A stretch of DNA of 64,000 nucleotides from Pectinatus brassicae (GCF_014201835.1 NZ_JACHFH010000006.1:36540-100539); one strand, 5' to 3'; positions 52,664 through 62,779 are shown, counted from the first letter of the stretch. A program made the numbers and translations. Notes: generated by a model from the sequence alone, not told the origin.

Positions 52664-53788
52664 ATGATTTTCTATAAACGATTGACTGCTGTTTTAATGC
52701 TGATAACATTTTTTTCAGCATTATCTGCCCCCATATATGCCCAATCATTACAGGATAAATTAAGCAATCTTAAGCAGCAGGCTGATGTAAAAAAAGAACA
52801 AATAAATTCCGCCAAACAAAAAGAAACAACAGTATCTGAACAGCTGCATCAAATTTCCATCCAGGTTGATACCGCTACCGCTGAATACAATAAAATAAAA
52901 AAAGATTTAGATGCTACCCAGGCAAAAATAGATGCTAATCAGGCTCTTTTAACAAAAACCGAAAAATCATTGGAAAAACGTCATAAAATACTTTATAAAC
53001 GTATCCGTGATATTTATATTCATGGACAAATAAGTTACATAGATGTATTAGTTGGTGCTAATGATTTTTCTGATTTTTTGACTAGGCTCTCATTAGTTAA
53101 GCGCATTATCCGTTATGACTATAATCTTATAAATGATATATTAAAAGAAAAAGCAACCATAGATGCGACAAAAGCCGAATTAGAAAAAGATAAACAGCAG
53201 ATTTCAAAATTAGCCCAGGCTGCTAAAGAAAAAGCTAATATTCTTGAAGATAAAAAACATCAACAGCAAGCTTTATTGTACAAGGTACAAAACGACCGCA
53301 AAACAGCGGAACAGGCTTATGATGAATTAATGGCCGCATCCCGTCAGGTAGAACAAATGATAATGAATTATACCAGCAGCCACAGTGACAATATTCCTGC
53401 TGGCAACGGCACCTTCATTTGGCCTTTATCCGGTCCAATAACTTCACCATTTGGTTGGCGTACCCATCCAATATATGGGCGCCGTATCTTCCACAGTGGT
53501 ATTGATATTGGTGGTGACTATGGTCTGCCAATAAGGGCAGCAGCCAGCGGTGTAGTAATTTATGCTGGCTGGATATCCGGCTATGGCAATGCTGTTATTA
53601 TCAGCCATGGCGGCGGTTTGCAAACTTTATATGGACATAACCAATCACTTAATGTCAGCGAAGGGCAGCATGTCAGTCAGGGGCAAGTCATTTCCTACTG
53701 TGGCTCTACTGGTAACTCCACTGGTCCGCATTGCCATTTTGAAGTCCGTAAAAACGGCGAACCAGTAAATCCATTAAATTATCTATAA
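52664..53788 (+). CDS. Coiled-coil M23 peptidoglycan hydrolase/activator (EnvC/PcsB-like)
   Basis: 374 residues: signal peptide (to about 26, LSAPIYAQ), a long coiled coil (about 28-235) like the FtsX-binding arm of EnvC and PcsB, and a C-terminal LytM/M23 domain (about 250-374) with GWRTHPIYGRRIFHSGIDIG, LYGHNQSL and GPHCHFEV. The M23 zinc ligands (H and D in HSGIDIG, HxH in HCHF) are all present, so it may be an active endopeptidase rather than a degenerate EnvC activator. It lies 11 bases after ftsX. Confidence 0.93.
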   Translation: MIFYKRLTAVLMLITFFSALSAPIYAQSLQDKLSNLKQQADVKKEQINSAKQKETTVSEQLHQISIQVDTATAEYNKIKKDLDATQAKIDANQALLTKTEKSLEKRHKILYKRIRDIYIHGQISYIDVLVGANDFSDFLTRLSLVKRIIRYDYNLINDILKEKATIDATKAELEKDKQQISKLAQAAKEKANILEDKKHQQQALLYKVQNDRKTAEQAYDELMAASRQVEQMIMNYTSSHSDNIPAGNGTFIWPLSGPITSPFGWRTHPIYGRRIFHSGIDIGGDYGLPIRAAASGVVIYAGWISGYGNAVIISHGGGLQTLYGHNQSLNVSEGQHVSQGQVISYCGSTGNSTGPHCHFEVRKNGEPVNPLNYL

Positions 53789-53823
53789 TCAGCAAATACA
53801 CAAAAACTATTGGAGTGAGCACG

Positions 53824-54978
53824 ATGAAATTAAATAAAAAAATTCTGGCAGCCATAATTATCGTTGTTTTTATTGTATCATCACTGCTGACTATTACCGG
53901 CTTGTACTTCTTATTCGGATTCAACAAGTATAAGTTTACCGATACAGCTCGCTTTTTTACCGCCTTACGATTAGTACAGACCTACTATGTTAAAGATGTT
54001 AATGAAGGCAAACTAATTGATGGGGCCATAAACGGAATGGTCAATTCACTGGACGATCCTCATTCTATTTATCTGGACCAAAAACTTTATAAACGCTTAT
54101 TAGAGCAAACTGAAGGTTCCTTTGGCGGTATTGGTGTTGTAATGCAGTACAATAAAGAAAACAAGACTGTTAATATTATCTCTGTTTTAAAAGATACACC
54201 AGGTGCGAAATCCGGGCTTAAACCAGGTGACCAAATAACTGCTATAGATGGAGCCTCTACCAATAATTATTCTTTTGAGCAGATCGCTTCTCATATCCGC
54301 GGCCCCATTGGCAGTAAAGTAACCCTAACCATTAAAAATAATTCCGGCAGCAATAATGTCGAGCTTACTCGTGCTACCATCAAAACAGCCACTGTTAGTC
54401 ATGAGGTCTTAAAAGATAATATTGGTTATATCCGTATTGGCATGTTCTCGGAAAATACCGGCAAGGAATTTACCGATGCCTATAACGATTTACAAAAGAA
54501 AAACATTAAGGGACTGATCATTGATTTACGTTCTAATCCCGGTGGGATCTTAACAAGCTGTGTTGAAATTGCCAAGCAGCTTGTTCCTAAAGGTGTTATT
54601 GTTTCTACAGTTGACCGCAATAACAATAAAGAAGTTTTTAAATCAGACTTAGCTCAGGAAAAATACCCTATAGTTGTTTTAATAAACAAAAACAGTGCCA
54701 GTGCCTCCGAAATATTATCAGGTGCTCTGCAGGATACAAAAGCAGCTACGCTTGTCGGCACCCAGTCCTACGGCAAGGGCTCCGTACAGCAGATAATCCC
54801 CTTAGATGATGGACGTGCTTTAAAAATAACCATTGCTAAATATTATACGCCCAGCGGACGTTCGATAGATGGTATCGGTATCACCCCTGATGTGCCTGTA
54901 GAACTTAATTTAAATGGTCAGACTGATAATCAATTAGAAACAGCTATTGATACATTAAACAAAAAAATAAATAAATAA
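53824..54978 (+). CDS. Carboxy-terminal processing protease, S41 family
   Basis: A 384-residue periplasmic protease: N-terminal anchor helix (about 7-28), cap segment (MVNSLDDPHSIYL), PDZ domain (about 95-180; KSGLKPGDQITAIDGAS) and S41 core with LIIDLRSNPGGILTS, nucleophile Ser in NKNSASASEILSGAL and Lys in GTQSYGKGSVQ. Such CtpA proteases often degrade or mature cell-wall hydrolases, which fits its place 35 bases after the M23 protein. ATG at 53824 is used, with GGAG 9 bases upstream; the GTG at 53815 overlaps the ribosome site. Confidence 0.94.
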   Translation: MKLNKKILAAIIIVVFIVSSLLTITGLYFLFGFNKYKFTDTARFFTALRLVQTYYVKDVNEGKLIDGAINGMVNSLDDPHSIYLDQKLYKRLLEQTEGSFGGIGVVMQYNKENKTVNIISVLKDTPGAKSGLKPGDQITAIDGASTNNYSFEQIASHIRGPIGSKVTLTIKNNSGSNNVELTRATIKTATVSHEVLKDNIGYIRIGMFSENTGKEFTDAYNDLQKKNIKGLIIDLRSNPGGILTSCVEIAKQLVPKGVIVSTVDRNNNKEVFKSDLAQEKYPIVVLINKNSASASEILSGALQDTKAATLVGTQSYGKGSVQQIIPLDDGRALKITIAKYYTPSGRSIDGIGITPDVPVELNLNGQTDNQLETAIDTLNKKINK

Positions 54979-54983
54979 TTTCT

Positions 54984-55020
54984 AAAAAGAAGAATGCCAG
55001 CAATTGACATTCTTCTTTTT
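54984..55020 (+). terminator. Intrinsic terminator of the ftsE-ctpA operon
   Basis: A 13-bp stem (AAAAAGAAGAATG and its complement) followed by Ts, five bases after the ctpA-type stop. Confidence 0.85.
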
Positions 55021-55199
55021 ATTTATAGTAAACTTTTACATTTTTTATTTATCAGAACAAATGTTAAAGTATTATTTTTCACTTTTATATTTTTACAATT
55101 GTTCTACTATATGATTATTGTAAAAGTAATCTTTTTAGTGTATTATAATTATCAGAAAAGGACGAAAAGTCATAAATAAGTAAATTATAGGGTATTATT

Positions 55200-55844
55200 A
55201 TGAAAAAAATAATTGATGATATAAGACTTATATTTAAATGCTGCAGCCTTTATTATCAAGATGGGCTCAGCCAACAAGAAATATCGGATATATTACAAAT
55301 TTCCCGCCCCACGGTAGCCCGCATGATAAAAAATGGTCACCAGCAAGGGATTGTCAAAATAGAAGTCATTAATCCAAATAATCTTCTCTTTGGCAATTTA
55401 GAAAGAGCCTTAGAAAAAAAGTTTAATTTAGAAGAGGTCATTGTTACCCCGGCAACAAATTCCAATTTAATCGATGATGTTGACGAAACGATGGCAAATG
55501 AAGTTTTTAAATTTCTCTCCCGTATATTAAATGAGAACGACTATGTTGGTATTGGCATGGGACGCACACTGCGAAATCTCATAAAAAACAAATGTCAGGT
55601 AGAACCATTAAAATGTACTTTTGTTCCAACAATGGGCGGTATCGATAAAAATCGCTATGATATTCATTCCATTGCCATAAATGCCCAGGTTGGTGCTGAT
55701 TTTGTCCCGGTAGGTTTAAGCTTGGGTGAAGCTGAACCGGAAACCATTGAGCTTGGTATTCCTGCTGTGCTTTATTCCCGTCTTATTACTGGTCCTGCCG
55801 CTGTAATTATTGCCTATTTATTTAGTATGGGATTATATTCCTAA
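55200..55844 (+). pseudogene. Chimera: SorC-family regulator N-terminus fused to SrlE C-terminus
   Basis: 214 codons in one frame. Residues 1-158 are a SorC/DeoR-type sugar regulator: winged HTH (QDGLSQQEISDILQISRPTV) and the start of the sugar-binding domain (GIGMGRTLRNLI, FVPTMGGIDKNRYDIHS). The sequence then switches to 56 residues that match the end of the intact SrlE encoded at 60228 with one difference (Ile for Val), including its last membrane helix. About half the effector domain is lost and a membrane tail gained, so function as a regulator is doubtful. It looks like the scar of a deletion between a regulator gene and a second srlE copy. Confidence 0.88.
55678..55844 (+). repeat. srlE 3'-end duplication, inverted with respect to 60228-60395
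   Basis: The last 56 codons plus stop match the srlE end with 19 base differences by eye, 18 of them silent. The two copies face each other, about 4.4 kb apart, around the EF-G-like gene and uvrB. Confidence 0.85.
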
Positions 55845-55967
55845 TACTATTTATAAATACCCATTTTATACTGTTTCAACATAAAACTTCCAAAGTAAAA
55901 ATATTACTATAATAAAATTTTCCAGCTTAGTGTATAATTTATAATTTCCCAAATAAATTGACAGGTA

Positions 55968-55996
55968 TTTACAAATTTTCAGAGAACTTTTATTAT
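55968..55996 (+). promoter_or_regulatory. Promoter of the EF-G-like gene
   Basis: TTTACA (55968-55973), 17-base spacer, TATTAT (55991-55996), 26 bases before the start codon. Confidence 0.65.
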
Positions 55997-56022
55997 ATAC
56001 TATATTGACAGGAGGAGTTTTC

Positions 56023-58077
56023 ATGACAGATTATAACAGTACACAATTAAGAAATGTAGTGGTTGCCGGACACAGTAAATGCGGTAAAACATCCATTATT
56101 GAAGCCTGCTTATATAAAGCGGGACAAACCGACCGTCTTGGCAAAACCAGCGATAGCACTTCAGTACTCGATTATACGCCAGAAGAAATAAACCGCCAAA
56201 TGACAATTAATACCACGCTAGCTGCCTGTGAATGGCAAAATTATAAAATTAACTTTCTTGATACTCCCGGCTATCCTGATTTTACCAGTGAAGTTATCTC
56301 GTCAATGAATGCTGCTGAAGCTGCCTTAATTGTTGTTTCTGCCGCTTCCGGCGTAGAAGTAGAAACAGATAAAGTTTGGCATTATGCTGAAAAGCTTTCC
56401 CTGCCACGTGCAATTTTTATAAATAAACTAGATAGGGAACACGTCGATTTCAATAAAACTATTGATGAATTGCGGGCTCACTTTGGCAAAGGTGTCGTTC
56501 CCATTCAGCTGCCTATCGGCGAAGCTGATAGTTTTCATGGCGTTGCCGACCTTATCACCATGAATACACAAGTCCTTATTAAAAACAAAACCCAGATTTA
56601 CGATATACCGCCTTATATGAATGCTGCTATAAAAGAAGCACGCCATATGCTTATCGAATCAATTGCCGAATTCAATGATGAGCTTATGGATAAATATCTT
56701 GAAGATAAAGAAATAACCCAGACCGAAGCTGCTGCTGCTTTGATTGAGGGTATTGTAAACGCCAAAATATTTCCTGTATTATGCGGTTCAGCCGAAAATT
56801 GCATTGGTTTCCGCCAACTGCTAAACAGCATTATTGAATATTTTCCCACTCCATATTTTCGCAAATCACTCGGCATAAACCCGCTTACTGATGAAATGGA
56901 AGAACGTCAATCCGAAGACGCTTTTTCTGCTTTTATCTTTAAAACAGTGGTTGACCAATTTATCGGCAAAACCAGCTACATAAAAACAGTATCAGGCACG
57001 ATGCGTGAAAACAGTATGCTTTATAATTCTTCCGCCCAAAAAACTGAGCGTATCGGTTCTTTATATTCAGCCTGCGGCAAAAAGCAAACGGCTGTTAAAC
57101 GTATCGCTGCCGGTGATATTGTCATTGTAAACAAACTGGCTCTAAGCAAGACAAATGATACCTTATGTTATGAGCAAACACCAATCATCTATGAATGTCC
57201 TGAATATCCACAGCCCATGTATAAACTGGCAATAACTGCTGTAAACAAGGCCGATGAAGATAAAATGAGTTCAGGTCTCAGCCGTTTATTGGAAGAAGAT
57301 CCCGTCATTGAAATTTACAAAGATAAAAGCACCGGTGATTTATGTATCAGCGGCATCGGTGAAACCCATTTAGAAATCGCACTGGAAAAACTCCAGCGAA
57401 AATTTGGTGTGCAGGCAGCTTTGAGTGAACCTGCTATTGCCTATAGGGAAACAATCAAAAAAAATGCCAAAGCTGAAGGCAAATATAAAAAACAAAGCGG
57501 CGGTCATGGTCAATATGGCGATGTATGGCTGGAAATCGCTCCCAATGAACGAGATAACGGTGTAGAATTCACTGAAACAATATTTGGCGGCGCTGTACCG
57601 CGCCAATATATTCCCGCAGTAGAAAAAGGCGTTATTGAAACATTGCAAAAAGGTCTCATTGCCGGCTTTCCCATGACAGATATAAAGGTAAACCTGTCTG
57701 ACGGTTCTTACCATACTGTTGATTCTTCTGAAATGGCTTTCAAAACAGCCGCAGGAATGGCCTTAAAGAAAGCTGTTCCCGATGCCGTGCCTGTTGTGCT
57801 GGAACCATATTCCCTGATAAAAATAACCGTACCTGAATACTATATGGGAACTGTAATTGGCAGTCTTAATACTCATCGCGGTCGAATTATCAACACCTTA
57901 AGTCCATCACACAGCACCAGCATTATAGAAGCACAAGTTCCCGACGCTGAGCTGATAAAATATGCTACTGAACTGCGTTCACAGACACAGGGACGCGGCA
58001 GTTATACCTTGGAATTTTCCCATTATGAAGAGGTACCGGAAAAAATCAGCAGTAAAATAATCGAAAACCATAATTAA
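56023..58077 (+). CDS. Elongation factor G-like translational GTPase (paralogue)
   Basis: A 684-residue EF-G homologue with GTPase domain, domain II, III, IV (YKKQSGGHGQYGDVWLEIAP) and V (PVVLEPYSLIKITVPEYYMG). G-motifs: G1 is GHSKCGKTS rather than the GHVDHGKT of classical EF-G, G3 is DTPGYPDF, G4 is NKLD; switch-I retains RQMTINTT. This pattern marks the EF-G-like subgroup found beside true FusA in many Firmicutes, with no settled role. ATG at 56023 follows GGAGGAG. It is isolated between the SorC/SrlE chimera and uvrB, has its own promoter and terminator. Confidence 0.92.
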   Translation: MTDYNSTQLRNVVVAGHSKCGKTSIIEACLYKAGQTDRLGKTSDSTSVLDYTPEEINRQMTINTTLAACEWQNYKINFLDTPGYPDFTSEVISSMNAAEAALIVVSAASGVEVETDKVWHYAEKLSLPRAIFINKLDREHVDFNKTIDELRAHFGKGVVPIQLPIGEADSFHGVADLITMNTQVLIKNKTQIYDIPPYMNAAIKEARHMLIESIAEFNDELMDKYLEDKEITQTEAAAALIEGIVNAKIFPVLCGSAENCIGFRQLLNSIIEYFPTPYFRKSLGINPLTDEMEERQSEDAFSAFIFKTVVDQFIGKTSYIKTVSGTMRENSMLYNSSAQKTERIGSLYSACGKKQTAVKRIAAGDIVIVNKLALSKTNDTLCYEQTPIIYECPEYPQPMYKLAITAVNKADEDKMSSGLSRLLEEDPVIEIYKDKSTGDLCISGIGETHLEIALEKLQRKFGVQAALSEPAIAYRETIKKNAKAEGKYKKQSGGHGQYGDVWLEIAPNERDNGVEFTETIFGGAVPRQYIPAVEKGVIETLQKGLIAGFPMTDIKVNLSDGSYHTVDSSEMAFKTAAGMALKKAVPDAVPVVLEPYSLIKITVPEYYMGTVIGSLNTHRGRIINTLSPSHSTSIIEAQVPDAELIKYATELRSQTQGRGSYTLEFSHYEEVPEKISSKIIENHN

Positions 58078-58085
58078 ACTTATTC

Positions 58086-58130
58086 AAAAAAACCTGCTAT
58101 TAAGTTATACTTAAATAGTAGGTTTTTTTT
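58086..58130 (+). terminator. Intrinsic terminator between the EF-G-like gene and uvrB
   Basis: An imperfect stem AACCTGCTATTAAG.../CTTAAATAGTAGGTT with a run of eight Ts; the uvrB ribosome site AGGAG starts immediately after. Confidence 0.82.
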
Positions 58131-58143
58131 AGGAGATGATATT

Positions 58144-60165
58144 ATGGCTACTGTGCCAAAATTAAATACACTTCACTTAGTCGATAAAACACCCTTTAAA
58201 GTAGTTGCGCCATTTGAACCAATGGGTGACCAGGAAGAGGCCATCAAGGATTTAGCTGCCGGAATAGAAAATGGTCAAACAGCACAGGTACTACTTGGTG
58301 CTACTGGTACCGGCAAAACATTTACTATTGCCAAGATGATAGAAAAAGTTCAAAAACCAACTCTGGTAATTGCCCATAATAAAACATTGGCTGCTCAACT
58401 AGCCAGTGAATTTAAGGAATTTTTCCCTAATAATGCTGTGGAGTATTTTGTCAGTTATTATGATTATTACCAACCCGAGGCCTATATTGCGCAAACAGAT
58501 ACATACATTGCCAAAGATTCAGCAATAAATGATGAAATAGACAAGCTGCGTCATTCTGCTACCTGCTCTTTATTTGAAAGACGCGATGTAATTATTGTAG
58601 CCAGTGTATCATGTATATATGGCTTAGGCTCACCAGAAGATTATTATGAACTGGTATTATCGGTGCGCCGTGGCGAGGAATATCCCCGTGATAATATTTT
58701 GCATAAATTAGTACAAATCCAATACGAACGCAATGATATCAATTTTATCCGCGGTAAATTTCGTGTCCATGGCGATATTGTGGAAATATATCCAGCCGGC
58801 TATCAAGATCGAGCTGTTCGTATTGAACTATTCGGTGATGAAATTGACCGTATCAGTGAATTCGACCCATTAACCGGTGAAATATTAGGCGAACGAAAAA
58901 GCATCACTATTTTTCCGGCATCCCATTATGTAACCTCACCTGACAATATGGAGCGTGCCGTAAAAACCATTGAAGAAGAATTAAATGAACAGGTAAAATA
59001 TTTCGAGGATAATAATAAACTGGTCGAAGCTCAGCGCATTAAACAGCGCACTAATTACGACCTTGAAATAATGCAGGAAATGGGCTATTGCTCTGGCATT
59101 GAAAACTATTCCCGCCATCTGACCGGACGCAACAAAGGCGATTCTCCTTATACTCTTTTGGATTATTTCCCCGAAGATTTTCTTATAGTTATTGATGAAT
59201 CACATGTTACCATGCCTCAGGTACGCGCCATGTATGCCGGTGACCGTTCACGCAAAGAATCATTAGTTGACAATGGTTTTCGTCTGCCCTCAGCCTTTGA
59301 CAACCGTCCCCTGCGTTTTGAAGAATTTGTTGAACGCATCAATCAAATCATCTATGTATCAGCAACACCTGCCGCTTATGAACTTGCTCAAGCCAATCAG
59401 GTTGTTGAACAGATAATACGTCCTACCGGTCTGCTTGACCCACAAATTGAAGTCCGTCCCCTTACAGGTCAAATGGATGATTTATTAAGTGAAATCAAAA
59501 TTCGCATGACAAAAAAAGAACGTGTTTTAGTTACCACCCTTACTAAAAAAATGGCTGAAAATCTGACTGATTACCTTACTGAAATGGGCATAAAAGTCCG
59601 ATATCTCCATTCAGATATCGCCACCATGGAACGAGCTGAAATAATCAGGGACCTGCGCTTGGGCGTATTTGATGTACTTGTTGGCATTAATCTATTGCGC
59701 GAAGGTCTTGATATGCCGGAAGTATCCCTCGTCGCTATCCTTGATGCCGATAAAGAAGGTTTTTTACGCTCAGAAACATCACTCATTCAAACCATTGGTC
59801 GTGCTGCCCGCAATGCCAATGGTACGGTAATACTTTATGCTGATCGTATAACCGATTCCATGCGGCGTGCTATGGATGAAACCGAACGCCGCCGCATCAT
59901 ACAAAATGACTATAATAAAAAACATGGCATCACCCCTAAGACCATTGAGAAAAAAGTTAAAAATCTCATTGAAACAACTATGGTTGCCGAAAACAAAACA
60001 GCATATAAAGCAGGTAAGAAAAAACTAAAAATGACTGCTAAAGAAAAGCAAAAACTCATTGCCACACTGACTAAAGAAATGCAGACAGCATCAAAGGCTC
60101 TGGAATTTGAAAAAGCCGCCGAACTGCGTGATGTTATCTTTGAACTGCAAAATGAAAAAAAATAA
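58144..60165 (+). CDS. uvrB: Excinuclease ABC subunit B
   Basis: 673 residues, full length. Walker [15 protein letters not shown], beta-hairpin region [24 protein letters not shown]-like [10 protein letters not shown], motif V/VI ([26 protein letters not shown] split by helix, [12 protein letters not shown]) and a C-terminal UVR domain (about 630-665; [20 protein letters not shown]). UvrB is the damage-verifying helicase of excision repair. In many bacteria uvrA follows uvrB; here uvrA lies 1.9 kb away on the opposite strand, separated by srlE and srlA and truncated. Confidence 0.96.
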   Translation: MATVPKLNTLHLVDKTPFKVVAPFEPMGDQEEAIKDLAAGIENGQTAQVLLGATGTGKTFTIAKMIEKVQKPTLVIAHNKTLAAQLASEFKEFFPNNAVEYFVSYYDYYQPEAYIAQTDTYIAKDSAINDEIDKLRHSATCSLFERRDVIIVASVSCIYGLGSPEDYYELVLSVRRGEEYPRDNILHKLVQIQYERNDINFIRGKFRVHGDIVEIYPAGYQDRAVRIELFGDEIDRISEFDPLTGEILGERKSITIFPASHYVTSPDNMERAVKTIEEELNEQVKYFEDNNKLVEAQRIKQRTNYDLEIMQEMGYCSGIENYSRHLTGRNKGDSPYTLLDYFPEDFLIVIDESHVTMPQVRAMYAGDRSRKESLVDNGFRLPSAFDNRPLRFEEFVERINQIIYVSATPAAYELAQANQVVEQIIRPTGLLDPQIEVRPLTGQMDDLLSEIKIRMTKKERVLVTTLTKKMAENLTDYLTEMGIKVRYLHSDIATMERAEIIRDLRLGVFDVLVGINLLREGLDMPEVSLVAILDADKEGFLRSETSLIQTIGRAARNANGTVILYADRITDSMRRAMDETERRRIIQNDYNKKHGITPKTIEKKVKNLIETTMVAENKTAYKAGKKKLKMTAKEKQKLIATLTKEMQTASKALEFEKAAELRDVIFELQNEKK

Positions 60166-60180
60166 AAACCTACCCATAAC

Positions 60181-60219
60181 AAAAGAGGCTGACGCTAAAA
60201 ATCTGCGTCAACCTCTTTT
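60181..60219. terminator. Bidirectional intrinsic terminator
   Basis: A 15-bp stem with one mismatch (AAAAGAGGCTGACGC against GCGTCAACCTCTTTT) between the convergent uvrB and srlE. Confidence 0.87.
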
Positions 60220-60227
60220 TATCATTA

Positions 60228-61232
60228 TTAAGAATATAATCCCATACTAAATAAATAGGCAATAATTACAGCAGCAGGTCCCGTAATAAGACGGGAATAA
60301 AGCACCGCTGGAACGCCAAGTTCAATAGTTTCTGGTTCAGCTTCACCTAAGCTTAGTCCTACTGGTACAAAATCTGCACCAACCTGCGCATTTATAGCAA
60401 ATAATGCCGGAAGTGCATATTGCGGGGGAATATGTCCAAGGCCAATTTCTACCCCCAGCAAACTGCCAACAACCTGTGCAATTACTGCACCAGGCCCAAG
60501 AACAGGTGAAATAAATGGCAGGGCGCAGACAATGGATATACCAATCATACCAGGTAATGTACTGGCAAGTGGTGATAAAGTATGAGCAATTACATTACCA
60601 ATGCCTGATGCACTGATAATACCTAAAATCATACTAACAAATGCCATAAATGGTAAGATATTTTTCATTACCATTTCAATCGTTTCACGGCCTGCCTGAT
60701 AAAATTTATTTACAACACTGCCTACACCTATGCCAAGACGCGTGACAATATTTTTCTTTCTGCCATTATTCATAGCTGCAAGTTCGGCTCTGGCCTGTGC
60801 TTTAGTTTTAGCTGTATCACTAGGACTTTTTTTCGTTGGAGCGGGATTAGCATTGATTGCACTTTCATCAGCAAACTGGATACAACTTTCCTTAACATCA
60901 GATACATAAATATCTTCAGTAATAAAATTGGCTAAAGGTCCTGATTTTCCTACCGGTGTCAAATTAACTGTAAAAATTCCTTTTTTCGGATATACGCCAC
61001 AGCGTGCTGTACCGCCACAGTCGACAACAGCTACCATTACTTCATCATCCGGTGCTCCGGTACTGAAACCATCAACAGCCTCACCGCCAGTCATTTCTGC
61101 TATTTTTTGGGCTACAGGATGAATCCCTCCACCTGTAACACATAGTATTTTATGGCATTTTTCCGTAGGTGTTATTGTAAGCGGGCCGCCCCAGCCTGAT
61201 TTGCCTTTAGTTATTAAAATAGATTTATACAT
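60228..61232 (-). CDS. srlE: Sorbitol-specific PTS EIIBC component
   Basis: A 334-residue protein of the glucitol/sorbitol PTS family. The N-terminal IIB domain (about 1-120; KGKSGWGGPL, VTGGGIHPVAQKIAEMTGGEAVDGF) includes a cysteine in CGGTARCGVYP; a linker with KTKAQARAEL leads to the membrane IIC2 part (about 180-334; ALPFISPVLGPGAVIAQVVG, INAQVGADFVPVGLSLGEAE). With SrlA and a IIA protein it takes up and phosphorylates sorbitol. The start follows a GGGGG ribosome site. The IIA gene srlB and the dehydrogenase srlD are not adjacent, so the set is incomplete here. Its 3' end is duplicated in the chimera at 55678. Confidence 0.93.
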   Translation of the reverse strand: MYKSILITKGKSGWGGPLTITPTEKCHKILCVTGGGIHPVAQKIAEMTGGEAVDGFSTGAPDDEVMVAVVDCGGTARCGVYPKKGIFTVNLTPVGKSGPLANFITEDIYVSDVKESCIQFADESAINANPAPTKKSPSDTAKTKAQARAELAAMNNGRKKNIVTRLGIGVGSVVNKFYQAGRETIEMVMKNILPFMAFVSMILGIISASGIGNVIAHTLSPLASTLPGMIGISIVCALPFISPVLGPGAVIAQVVGSLLGVEIGLGHIPPQYALPALFAINAQVGADFVPVGLSLGEAEPETIELGVPAVLYSRLITGPAAVIIAYLFSMGLYS

Positions 61233-61264
61233 TTATGTAGTCCCCCTTATTTAGAAAAAGCAAA

Positions 61265-61774
61265 TTATTTTTTCATCATTGCATATATTTTTTCCGTTAC
61301 TATACCACGCATTAGTATCACTATTATCCCTACTGCAAAATATCTTATTGCTAATTCTCCTAAAGGCAAACCCAGTTGATTTATTCCGGCAGCAATCCCC
61401 ATATATACAAACAATTCACCGCCATTAGCATGAGGAAATAACCCTGTTACCGGATGAACAAAGCTTACTGCCGCATCATAAAACGCCGGTTTATATTTTT
61501 CTTCGACAAATCTGCCGAATGTATAACACATCGGATTAACTAAAAATATTACAGCCAATATTGGAACAATTGTATAACGTGTCAATGTATATTTCGTTGC
61601 CGTTTGAGCTAAACTATATACTCTGTCTTCCCCAATTATTTTAATAACCGAGCTGACTGCCGTCATTAAGACTATAACTAAAGGAATAATACCAGTTACC
61701 CAAGCTACAAAAGTTGCTGCCCCTGCCTTAAACAACTCAATAAAACCATTTGCCAATGCTGCAATAATTTCCAT
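61265..61774 (-). CDS. srlA: Sorbitol-specific PTS EIIC component
   Basis: A 169-residue membrane protein of the SrlA (GutA) family: FKAGAATFVAWVTGIIPLVIV, GRFVEEKYKPAFYDAAVSFVHP, TGLFPHANGGELFVYMGIAAG and a final helix to KIYAMMKK. It forms the sugar channel with SrlE, which starts 32 bases downstream. GGA-rich ribosome site upstream of ATG. Upstream lies a 21-bp palindrome at 61817-61837. Confidence 0.93.
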   Translation of the reverse strand: MEIIAALANGFIELFKAGAATFVAWVTGIIPLVIVLMTAVSSVIKIIGEDRVYSLAQTATKYTLTRYTIVPILAVIFLVNPMCYTFGRFVEEKYKPAFYDAAVSFVHPVTGLFPHANGGELFVYMGIAAGINQLGLPLGELAIRYFAVGIIVILMRGIVTEKIYAMMKK

Positions 61775-61816
61775 AATAATCCTCTTTTCTATAAATATTA
61801 TAATAACTATAAATAA

Positions 61817-61837
61817 AAATACTTCTTAGAAGTATTT
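61817..61837. promoter_or_regulatory. Palindrome upstream of srlA (possible operator)
   Basis: AAATACTTCT-T-AGAAGTATTT is a perfect 21-bp palindrome 43 bases before the srlA start. No T run follows. It may be an operator for the sorbitol genes. The rest of 61775-62000 is AT-rich with no gene seen. Confidence 0.5.
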
Positions 61838-62001
61838 CAATCGCCGCCAAAGAGATTAATTATTTTATATTTTTGTATTAATTTTATTTTTCTGATAATA
61901 ATTATATGTTATATTCACTATATTTTCAATATTATGAATATAGAACAATTGTTAAAGATATTTATTTTTACTATGCTTTTTTCTTTTTGTTCTATAATAA
62001 T

Positions 62002-62043
62002 AAAAATAGCCATTATCAATATTATTTGATAACAGCTATTTTA
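62002..62043 (-). terminator. Intrinsic terminator of uvrA
   Basis: A long stem with few mismatches (AAAATAGC and TATTGATAA arms), T-rich on the minus strand, directly after the uvrA stop. Confidence 0.72.
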
Positions 62044-62047
62044 TCGT

Positions 62048-62779
62048 TTACTCTTTATTATTCTTAGTAAGTTCCGTTCCTTCCAATAAAACCGGTGCCA
62101 AAAATTGTCCTGTATATGATTTTTTAACTTTCACGATTTCTTCAGGTGTTCCCTGCGCTACAATCGTACCACCTTTGTCGCCGCCTTCCGGTCCCAAGTC
62201 AATAATATGATCGGCTGTCTTTATTACATCAAGATTATGCTCGATAACTACGACCGTATCCCCATTATCAACCAGTCGTTGCAAAACATCCATCAGTTTA
62301 TGGATATCAGCTGTATGAAGACCAGTAGTTGGTTCGTCCAATATATACAGCGTTTTACCAGTACTACGCTTGGACAACTCTGTGGCCAGCTTTATACGCT
62401 GTGCCTCACCACCTGATAAGGTAGTAGCTGATTGTCCCAGCTGCATATAACCAAGTCCAACATCCTGCAAAGTCTGCAGTTGACGGGCTAAACGCGGAAT
62501 ATTTTGGAAAAACTCCACCGCCTCATCAACAATCATATGCAAAACATCTGATATTGTTTTACCTTTATATTTTACTTCTAATGTTTCCCTATTATAGCGG
62601 GCACCTTTACAAACCTCACACGGCACATAAACATCCGGCAAAAAATGCATCTCAATCTTAATGATACCATCACCATGACAAGCTTCACACCGGCCGCCTT
62701 TTACATTAAAGCTAAATCGTCCCGGCTTGTAACCGCGTATTTTTGCTTCCCTCGTCTGGCTGAAAACCTGCCTTATCGT
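62048..62779 (-). pseudogene. uvrA: UvrA C-terminal part, cut by an IS200/IS605-type element
   Basis: About 244 residues of the UvrA C-terminus are open from the stop to the insertion point; intact UvrA has about 940. Present are the second zinc module ([20 protein letters not shown]), [14 protein letters not shown] segment, ABC signature [17 protein letters not shown], Walker [13 protein letters not shown] and [23 protein letters not shown]. The frame enters IRQVFSQT and then turns into the transposon end at about 62776-62786. The N-terminal three quarters must lie beyond the element or be lost. Translation of this piece could start at an internal ATG (62650) but it lacks both Walker A motifs. 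Confidence 0.9.
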
